Origin: Clostridiales bacterium
Lineage (GTDB): Bacteria > Bacillota > Clostridia > Oscillospirales > Acutalibacteraceae
Reading direction: 5' to 3'
NCBI GenBank assembly: GCA_019418545.1
Contig: DYBQ01000065.1
Coordinates: 1 to 12,912, forward strand
DNA length: 12,912 bases
Part shown: positions 8,201-11,621 of the stretch, piece after piece
How the letters are laid out: every line of letters starts with the position of its first letter
Numbering within the stretch: the first letter of the stretch is position 1
Notes under the pieces: model-generated
Told to the model about the DNA's origin: nothing
The model's database searches: none
What the model saw: the letters and a program-made list of their open reading frames with translations, nothing else
Program-made: the position numbers and the translations under genes

Positions 8201-8383
8201 GGTGAAAAGCATGAAGAATGTGAAATCTGCGGCTATGAAAAAGCCCCAGTGGAGATCCCCGCAATGGCGGATGGTTCAGAGACCGGCGACACTCGTACCC
8301 TTTGGATTTGGATTGCTTTGGTGCTGGCATCCGGCGGTGTGATGGGAATCCTGACACTCAAAAGAAAAAAGCAAGTGAGATAA
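2222..8383 (+). CDS. Giant secreted surface protein with dockerin-like, InlB B-repeat and cohesin-like domains and C-terminal anchor
   Basis: The 2053-aa protein starts at ATG 2222 behind AAGGAG. Residues 1-29 are a signal peptide (KKR, hydrophobic core, AFA-QD cleavage). Residues 34-92 are dockerin-like, with two Ca-loop repeats (D36, D38, N40, D47; D71, N73, D75, D82). Residues 101-169 are an InlB B-repeat. Residues 480-545 are acidic and helical. Residues 570-965 alternate polar and hydrophobic residues like amphipathic strands, with a Lys/Glu-rich helical insert (about 680-785). Further InlB B-repeats lie at 1348-1415 and 1418-1487 (GYTFVGWY, then YAKW; FKGWY, then YAHW), followed by an MBG-like domain (about 1490-1585). 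Residues 1742-1868 resemble a cohesin. Then come an Ig-like domain (1878-1948) and a Cys/His module (H1965, C1967, C1969, H1978, H1997, C2000, C2003). The end is a TM helix (2026-2045) plus KRKKQVR. No catalytic domain is recognised; adhesion or scaffolding is inferred. The frame is intact and single-gene, with its own terminator. Confidence 0.9.
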   Translation: MKKRIISLILVFSVLLPTLPMGVMTAFAQDNTLYGDADGNGKVELLDVNLMERYIEGDEEAKTSIHFAEADVNADGTVDDTDVQMVKDYLVGNLDSLTPTLHTITFNTDGGGEIEPVQAGDGYPYKGEIPTPAKDNYVFVNWEMENGDVYYPLTEVISSDITLKAVYEPVESKEQLNITSFSLDNQPVDVSFDITGEFSDVEDVKANITVLPKDGSDPVAVDVRDNGDGSFTVYAPDGFKAGASYELTLGEGLNFAEKDEMFRTVYFIIKKEEADNLLYNEDMIFIKDTEEMKYTIDGQTVDVLESALLSNDESQEAITGSFTMTTQDLEKDDIVCIYETTDPRNRDYTESNYEGDAMAFIRITGVDGDTFSFESLDEEDSDEVLAMPGSFPFKVDSLPSQDGTVDINSYDAYALSMMGQTEKPEFKVNDFLTFYTVDSTRLTDETPVVYGQITKVEGNTISYKIVDKQYIEDFMGLFVSQAVDNESILENIDQEAFLKQVEQQAQNSGFAEEAANQMALNALQTDEVQQKLLDAGFTEEEVQQMSVSPAAAAGGGRVQFAMEEPPVVKADFLIGEHFKNGVGLKLDVSVVLSISKKMATGKTISLKIQLTAGFEQEVALGFDIDIDDKWKWYFIIPILEDIDVTASIDIQNYTYMSVGAKVYTVSEENIKKWNALSDETASPERQELLRNINKLAAKVKKMESRGEDVKAILEQIEGYKQQLPTVKVDGVEYSIEQLEEALGAEDVSSAFNEVFSAQNEAEAKTGMEQLMDRYKQMLEQECDWVELYNQPLITQTYWIAIAAIKVNLNFVVKANVNIQLGADMEYQVGKRYSFWLHLLDKTSGSSEMDLIDERFAFQFYVMGTLGVKAGVKAEIAFGLLSTDLASVGASVEFGAYVKLYGYFIYYFEKLRPANEEHWNETEEMMGALYIDFGLYVTVKFKAQVFLNAIKYEPTLYDDEFPLLTAGVEENVYGFTLEPDEDDVLYIKDTDNDSTNGITMPIPDSHLTMKRINLTTGEKSEAPYAADKFIVTFDDSRFKMNNKGIISVDVPAGTRYLSSNMRIVWKSDKLTFSKYDIDITVPVVWTNMSETELNEKFTASVAVGNETDGYTTVWSARYGRLDVFDLPTEEEILQLIDYDSYTTEDGTNLKYAQIDGYQESSTGLSLTTDKTYFFNVTPKTYTLTVTDVEKADGSTENRTYTAKYGETFDLSDLESTGTANNEAHTYTRFLNLTNPNEPNEEKAAVDRNGLTMDMGFIKKYGSAPAFKANYLDTTLAATYQFVGLGNDVQPVKVNFQSGTAPYYEGLADYVKEHGGANAMIVSVSPAIMPSESSVTYTVVCRIDEEAKPSYTLSFDTQGGSTIAAQTYPEGSMIFQPTNPTRTGYTFVGWYQDKACNTPFDFSINMPGKDITAYAKWTANTYTLSFSTTTGSAPASRTIAYGEKYGELPVLSDSVMSFKGWYTEASGGTQVTADTVFTGTANQTLYAHWEQKAAIQDDWITITSRTENYDENEPGFPVSISVNAPNGDLTAEDFTVSYLWEKSGSEWTTEAPVNAGSYLVKLSREADDTYLPFELITEQPAVVINRLNLTLRAPEASISNWIAKVDISKTGYKGDGKITYILKRTYTTSDGYPTSSEVARNTTGTFDISSYGHGASTYAFGIVVDMGTNYNGASSKFKSYDVGEDGNGGSIWGRSSLSLAGNTESADMTENTVQPMIMAVMPAALFAKAAPTATTLTEESEDNATMTLSPEEVILNRGKEFEVTLGLDQAADVWGILAAVDYDVNTLELLGYTCGDIFTETQFTAQNDLTAAPYKLLATLDEIGTTSAGSNFVTLKFKVKEDAEEKETTVSLNALEVVGEKEAVAVNMGNDVRMAVDETVPVIEGIEDGETYCPGQAFTVSDINLEAVTINGEVQAPVDGSYTLAAGENGQCTIVVTDKAGNSTTYTVTVSHIWSDSWISDETSHWHECACGEKTDVAEHRFVWVVTKEAEVGVAGEKHEECEICGYEKAPVEIPAMADGSETGDTRTLWIWIALVLASGGVMGILTLKRKKQVR

Positions 8384-8407
8384 CGAAAGCATCTATCTAA
8401 AAAAACA

Positions 8408-8451
8408 ACGCCTGGATATCATCGTATCGTGATGTCCGGGCGTACTTTTTT
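8408..8451 (+). terminator. Rho-independent terminator of the giant gene
   Basis: A 14-bp stem (8408-8421 with 8430-8443) includes two T-G pairs and an eight-base loop. T residues 8446-8451 follow. It begins 24 bases after the TAA-region stop of the surface-protein gene. Confidence 0.9.
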
Positions 8452-8462
8452 ATATTTCTCAG

Positions 8463-8516
8463 GCTGGGACTGGATACAATTGGCGCTTTCGTATCTATTT
8501 TTCGATTTTCTCCCTG
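8463..8516 (+). repeat. Third, degenerate and shortened copy of the 97-bp repeat
   Basis: The first 24 bases match the start of unit 1 (188-211) at about 18 positions, for example CTGGGACTGGATACAATTGG against CTGAGCCTGGACGCAATTCG. After a gap of roughly 40 bp that removes the 3' hairpin arm and T tract, the copy resumes with GTATCTATTTTT and TTTCTCCCTG against GTATCTATTTTG and GCTTCCCAG. It can no longer form the terminator. Alignment was by eye. Confidence 0.55.
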
Positions 8517-8626
8517 TATTTTAAAGCCGAGATGTATAAAGCAAAATATTTTTAAACCGTCAATAAATAGAATGTTTTTCGATAAATCAGGGGTTTACGA
8601 TAAAACGCAGTGAAAATAAGACGTTG

Positions 8627-8632
8627 TATAAT
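8627..8632 (+). promoter_or_regulatory. Candidate -10 element upstream of the lysis cassette
   Basis: A consensus TATAAT sits at the end of an AT-rich stretch. The expected -35 position (about 8604-8609, AACGCA) is poor and there is no extended -10 TG. The promoter is therefore tentative, but it is the best candidate between the giant-gene terminator and the endolysin gene. Confidence 0.3.
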
Positions 8633-8736
8633 TCAAAAGCTAGGGAGCGAAAGCTTACACTTTATTAGAAAATAGGAGCAGGGAAAAGGCCTTGCAGAGC
8701 GGGCAGCAGAGCCGGATGTTTCCGGGAGGAAAAGAG

Positions 8737-8769
8737 ATGGCAGGACAAAGAAGAGATTTTGCTGAATGA
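8737..8769 (+). CDS. Possible 10-codon uORF in the lysis-cassette leader
   Basis: ATG 8737 follows GGGAGGA (8724-8730) at six bases. The frame encodes MAGQRRDFAE and stops at TGA 8767. That stop overlaps another ATG (8766) that opens an eight-codon frame in an ATGA arrangement. The site partly overlaps the 3' arm of the CCGGA/TCCGG hairpin, so access to it could be structure-dependent. Function is unknown. Confidence 0.3.
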   Translation: MAGQRRDFAE

Positions 8770-8788
8770 AAACCAAGAGGGAATTTTT

Positions 8789-9013
8789 GTGAAAATCAAC
8801 CGCAGGATTTTTCATAGAGGCTGGTGTATGAAGGTGGACACCAAAGCCCCTTCCTTCATGTTTTTTCATGGCCAACCGGCAGCCGGGGGAGCGTATCACT
8901 TCTTTGATAAATTGATTCCGCAGAACAAGGCTTCCTGTGCAAAAAGTTTGCACACCCTACAATCCTTAAAAGCAAGAAGGGAGATGGGAAGAAGAGAAAA
9001 TCGTGATAACTGA
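8789..9013 (+). CDS. Possible small hypothetical protein (74 aa, GTG start)
   Basis: A frame from GTG 8789, or internally from ATG 8828, ends at TGA 9011. GAGG lies eight bases before the GTG. The product is basic (several Arg/Lys, ending RREMGRRENRDN), with no signal peptide and no recognised domain. Its end runs past the first possible in-frame start of the endolysin (GTG 9003) but stops before the preferred ATG 9069. The stretch may instead be a conserved non-coding leader. I do not recognise the protein and consider coding less likely than not. Confidence 0.25.
   Translation: MKINRRIFHRGWCMKVDTKAPSFMFFHGQPAAGGAYHFFDKLIPQNKASCAKSLHTLQSLKARREMGRRENRDN
8936..8954 (+). promoter_or_regulatory. 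19-bp perfect inverted repeat
   Basis: TGTGCAAA and TTTGCACA are separated by AAG. As DNA this looks like a dimeric-repressor operator; as RNA it is an 8-bp hairpin with a three-base loop. It lies 114 bases before the endolysin ATG and is not followed by a T tract. Confidence 0.45.
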
Positions 9014-9068
9014 GAACTTCATTGAAAATCTATCATTTCAAATTTTAATGACAAAAGAAGGAAAAACA

Positions 9069-10079
9069 ATGAGCGGAACTAAAGGAATTGACGTGAGTAC
9101 CTGGAACGGTGTGATTGACTGGAAGGCCGTTAAAAAGGCTGGGATTCAGTTCGCTGTTGTGCGGGCTGGTTTTGGCAACGCCACCAGCCAGAAGGACAAC
9201 AAATTCGTTGCCAATATGAACGGCGCTCTGAATGCAGGAATTCCTGTTGGCGTCTACTGGTTCAGCTATGCCCGAAGCGTGGAAGAAGCCCGAGTAGAAG
9301 CCAAAGCCTGTCTGGAAATTATCAAGCCGTATCAGTCCAGGATTACCTATCCGGTGTTCTTCGATTTCGAGTATGACAGCGAAGAGTATGCGGAGGATGC
9401 TGGGGCAATGGTAGATGCGCGGTATGTGACGGACGTAACCAAAGCTTTTTGTGAAGAGATTGCAGATGCTGGTTATATGGCCGGATACTACACCAACCAG
9501 GACTATTACAAAAACAAACTATATCCAAAGGAGCTGGAGGCTTATGAGTTGTGGCTGGCGGATTATACCGATGGGCCTGCCTATGAGTGTGCCATCCAGC
9601 AGTATGCCAGTACCGGCAAGGTGGACGGTATTGACGGAAATGTGGATATGAACCTGTGCTTTAAATCCTATGGTGAGCCGTCCAATTCTCAGAAAAAGTA
9701 TGGTACCTGTACCGGTGATGGCGTGCGGATTCGGAAAGAAGCCCACACGGCGGCAAAGGTGCTGGGAAGTGCGGACAAGGGAGATAGGCTTGAGCTGCTG
9801 GATGACGACGGCTGGGGCTGGTCCAAGGTAAAGGCTGGCGGCGTTTCCGGCTGGATGTATAACGATTATGTTAGGGGAGAGGGGCGCAGCAAGCCCAAAA
9901 CCGTGTATTGCAGCGGCACAGCGGTAAACCTGCGGAAAAGCCCATCCCTTTCCGCAAAAGTTCTCCGGCAGCTGAACCCGGGCGATAAAGCGACACTGGT
10001 TTCCATCAATCCCGACGGCTGGCTGGATGTGGACGGCGGCTATCTGTATTATGACAAGAGCTATTTGGCCATTCAGTAA
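9069..10079 (+). CDS. GH25 muramidase (endolysin) with two SH3 domains
   Basis: This 336-aa enzyme is predicted to cleave the MurNAc-GlcNAc beta-1,4 bond of peptidoglycan. Residues 5-200 are the GH25 domain: GIDVSTWNGVIDW at the start (D8), FAVVRAGFG, and the catalytic YPVFFDFE strand with D99 and E101. Residues 212-270 and 280-334 are two bacterial SH3 domains for cell-wall binding (VRIRKEA, GWSKVKAGGVSGW; VNLRKSP, PDGWLDVDGGY). There is no signal peptide, as expected for an endolysin that needs a holin. ATG 9069 is chosen because AAGGA lies six bases upstream; GTG 9003 would add 22 residues with no better site. The holin gene follows after 14 bases. No other phage genes are visible, so it may be a prophage remnant or a domesticated lysis module. 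Confidence 0.92.
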   Translation: MSGTKGIDVSTWNGVIDWKAVKKAGIQFAVVRAGFGNATSQKDNKFVANMNGALNAGIPVGVYWFSYARSVEEARVEAKACLEIIKPYQSRITYPVFFDFEYDSEEYAEDAGAMVDARYVTDVTKAFCEEIADAGYMAGYYTNQDYYKNKLYPKELEAYELWLADYTDGPAYECAIQQYASTGKVDGIDGNVDMNLCFKSYGEPSNSQKKYGTCTGDGVRIRKEAHTAAKVLGSADKGDRLELLDDDGWGWSKVKAGGVSGWMYNDYVRGEGRSKPKTVYCSGTAVNLRKSPSLSAKVLRQLNPGDKATLVSINPDGWLDVDGGYLYYDKSYLAIQ

Positions 10080-10089
10080 GGGGGGGGGG
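10080..10089 (+). repeat. Ten-G homopolymer forming the holin ribosome binding site
   Basis: Ten consecutive G residues lie directly after the endolysin TAA and end four bases before the holin ATG. No other Shine-Dalgarno sequence is available there. Such tracts can change length by replication slippage, and a change would alter the spacing or strength of this site. Confidence 0.8.
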
Positions 10090-10093
10090 CAGC

Positions 10094-10537
10094 ATGGATT
10101 TTTTGAAACCCCTAAAAGCCGTTTGTGTGACTGCTTTTGGCCTTTTATCCTCTTGTCTGGGCGTGCTGGCTGTCCCGGTTTATGTGCTGGTGGGCTGTAA
10201 TGTGATGGACTATATCACCGGTTTGGCCGCCGCCCATCGGAGAAATCAAAAGGTAAGCAGCTATATAGGAATAATGGGCATTGCCAAAAAGGTGTGCATG
10301 TGGCTGCTGATTGCCGTGGGCGCCGTGATAGACTGGCTGCTGCTGTATTGCGGAGCCAGCTTGGGCTTTGAAATCCATTTGCCCATGCTGGCGGCTTCGC
10401 TGGTGGCCGTGTGGCTGATTGTGAACGAAATTATCTCGATTTTGGAAAACGTCGGAGACATCGGCGTACCTCTGCCGGGATTCCTGACCAAAATTGTCCA
10501 GGGCTTAAAAAGTAAGATTGAAGGCGAAGAAGAATAA
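10094..10537 (+). CDS. Phage-type holin, family 4 (TcdE/UtxA-like)
   Basis: The 147-aa membrane protein matches the holin family (Phage_holin_4_1) found in clostridial phages and related to TcdE. Visible family features are DYITGLAAA (39-47), a Ser-rich SSYIGIMGIAKKV segment (55-67), WLLIAVGAVID and a C-terminal WLIVNEIISILENV, IGVPLPGFL pattern. Membrane segments are about 10-38, 66-90 and 96-117, with an acidic tail (EGEEE). It should form membrane lesions that let the signal-less muramidase reach the wall. It is co-transcribed with the endolysin (14-base gap) and sits after it, the reverse of the usual holin-first order. Translation relies on the G10 tract. A bidirectional terminator follows 14 bases after the stop. 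Confidence 0.9.
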   Translation: MDFLKPLKAVCVTAFGLLSSCLGVLAVPVYVLVGCNVMDYITGLAAAHRRNQKVSSYIGIMGIAKKVCMWLLIAVGAVIDWLLLYCGASLGFEIHLPMLAASLVAVWLIVNEIISILENVGDIGVPLPGFLTKIVQGLKSKIEGEEE

Positions 10538-10551
10538 GAGCCAAAAAGCAT

Positions 10552-10590
10552 CGCCCCGCTCGGAAAAAATTCCGGACGGGGCGGTTTTTT
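10552..10590. terminator. Bidirectional rho-independent terminator
   Basis: CGCCCCG (10552-10558) pairs with CGGGGCG (10577-10583), with an inner CGG/CCG. On the plus strand TTTTTT (10585-10590) follows. On the minus strand the same hairpin is followed by ATGCTTTTT. It serves the holin (plus) and the small convergent gene (minus), whose stop codon overlaps its edge. Confidence 0.85.
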
Positions 10591-10765
10591 ATCGTGTTGG
10601 CTCGCTTTCCCGGCAAGAAAAGCTTCTCTGTGCCGAAATGGTAAATAACGTATCCGCCAGTTGTGTTAAGATTACCCCCAATAGATTTAATTCATCCTCG
10701 GTCAGCTTACAGGCGAGGGTATTGGCAATGGCAGTAATGGAAGCTGTCAATTCACATGAGTTCAC
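10589..10765 (-). CDS. Small DUF6774-like protein (58 aa)
   Basis: On the minus strand a GTG start at 10765 is preceded by GGGGGTGA at a suitable distance, and the frame closes at TAA 10589. The product begins (M)NSCELTASITAIANTLA, continues KLTEDELNLLGVILTQLADTL and ends with a Cys-containing tail (SFSCRESEPTR). The pattern of an N-terminal NSCEL box, an LT/SDDEL-LL helix and a QL-DTL-TI-AQR helix recalls small DUF6774 proteins of Clostridia, as I remember them. It is cytoplasmic, all-helical and of unknown function. It is 74 bases downstream of the yetF-like gene on the same strand and shares the terminator with the holin. Family assignment is moderate; that it is a real gene is more likely than not. 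Confidence 0.65.
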   Translation of the reverse strand: MNSCELTASITAIANTLACKLTEDELNLLGVILTQLADTLFTISAQRSFSCRESEPTR

Positions 10766-10798
10766 GAGAGATTCACCCCCATAACATTATATGAACAG

Positions 10799-10836
10799 GC
10801 AGCCGGAAGTGTGTGATGGCTGCTTTTATCATCACA
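10799..10836. other. Overlapping alternative hairpins between the small gene and the yetF-like gene
   Basis: GCAGCC (10799-10804) pairs with GGCTGC (10818-10823), with TTTT after it on the plus strand. TGTGATG (10812-10818), in the loop of that hairpin, pairs perfectly with CATCACA (10830-10836). The two pairings conflict or form a pseudoknot. On the minus strand no T tract follows, so clean termination after the yetF-like gene is doubtful. Confidence 0.35.
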
Positions 10837-10839
10837 ATA

Positions 10840-11526
10840 TTATTTATGAGAAGTTTTTTTCTGAAAAACAACGAATTTCTGGTTCCCATCACAAACTGCC
10901 AGAAGGACATCTTGTGGGGAGCGGACATGATGCTGTTTTAACTGCTTATCCAGCCAGGTTAAATCCAGTCCCATGCGCTTCAAATTCTCCTCTAAAATAC
11001 GGCCATCCATGATTAGCTCAGTGAACAGCAGCTCCTGCTCTGGGGACAGGTTCATATCGTTTGGTGTGGCAGGCCGCTGGCTGCTTACGGGAAGGATGGT
11101 AAGTTTTCCGTTGTATTCAAATACGGCTGTTTGGATACTCGTCAAGTCAAAATATCCTTGCTGCCTGCACATCACCATAAATTCACTTAAATCCAGCTTG
11201 GCTTTTTTTAGATTTTCATAGTACAGCTTTCCATTATCCATAAGAATCGTAGGCGTACCATTCAGATATTTGCGGGACCTGGGAAGTTTGTTTGAAATAA
11301 TACTCAGCAGCAGCGTAACTCCCCCATATATCACCATTGCAGTCAATGGCTTCCAAGGTTCTTCTAACTCGGTAGCCATTTCAGCCGCAATGGAGCCAAT
11401 GGTTATCCCCGTAATATAATCAAAAAAATCAAGCTGAGCGATTTGCTTGTGTCCTATAAACTTGGCCACCACAAATAATACACCAAAAGAGCCTAAGGCA
11501 GTCAGGCAAAGTGTGAGAAAGCTCAT
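10840..11526 (-). CDS. DUF421 (YetF family) membrane protein
   Basis: This 228-aa protein starts at ATG 11526 with AGGGG (11533-11537) upstream. The N-terminus has two to three hydrophobic segments (about 5-23, 35-50 weak, 62-78). The YetF signatures follow: GHKQIAQLDFFDYITGITIGSIAAE (25-49), GTPTILMDNGK (90-100), LDLSEFMVMCRQQGYFDL (111-128) and TAVFEYNGKLTILP (133-146). The C-terminal half is a soluble cytoplasmic DUF421 domain. Length is normal for the family. The biochemical role of YetF-type proteins is not established; they are widespread in spore-forming Firmicutes. The gene lies 95 bases downstream of the FAD/Rieske gene and 74 bases upstream of the small DUF6774-like gene, all on one strand and with no clear terminator between them, so co-transcription is possible. 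Confidence 0.88.
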   Translation of the reverse strand: MSFLTLCLTALGSFGVLFVVAKFIGHKQIAQLDFFDYITGITIGSIAAEMATELEEPWKPLTAMVIYGGVTLLLSIISNKLPRSRKYLNGTPTILMDNGKLYYENLKKAKLDLSEFMVMCRQQGYFDLTSIQTAVFEYNGKLTILPVSSQRPATPNDMNLSPEQELLFTELIMDGRILEENLKRMGLDLTWLDKQLKQHHVRSPQDVLLAVCDGNQKFVVFQKKTSHK

Positions 11527-11621
11527 ACAGCACCCCTTTTTTCTATATCTTATCTCAGAATTTATGGCACGATATCCAAACTTTGTGATTTCCTATGTGC
11601 CGGTATTGGCTTTTCGGTTGT

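Larger units (their letters stand above)
8517..9068 (+). other. Long intergenic/leader region before the lysis cassette
   Basis: No strongly supported gene is present in about 550 bp. The first 110 bp are very AT-rich. A perfect TATAAT hexamer (8627-8632) is followed by a possible transcript leader of about 430 nt. It contains a CCGGA/TCCGG hairpin (8712-8725), a short uORF with a good ribosome binding site (8737-8769), a possible small frame (8789-9013) and a 19-bp inverted repeat (8936-8954). The GC-richer 8690-8960 part differs in composition from the AT-rich DNA before it. Confidence 0.5.

Noticed and set aside
7298..8212. Long minus-strand frame (304 codons) opposite the cohesin-like region
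   Set aside because: It is a shadow frame: the plus-strand product here has clear domain features, and the antisense translation is Cys/His/Phe-rich without any motif.
8633..8953. Minus-strand 106-codon frame in the lysis leader
   Set aside because: It has no ribosome binding site, low-complexity Phe/Leu/Ser content and no domain; it is opposite other leader elements on the plus strand.
10518..10784. Plus-strand 88-codon frame overlapping the holin end
   Set aside because: It runs through the terminator hairpin and lies opposite the better supported minus-strand small gene; it has no ribosome binding site of its own.
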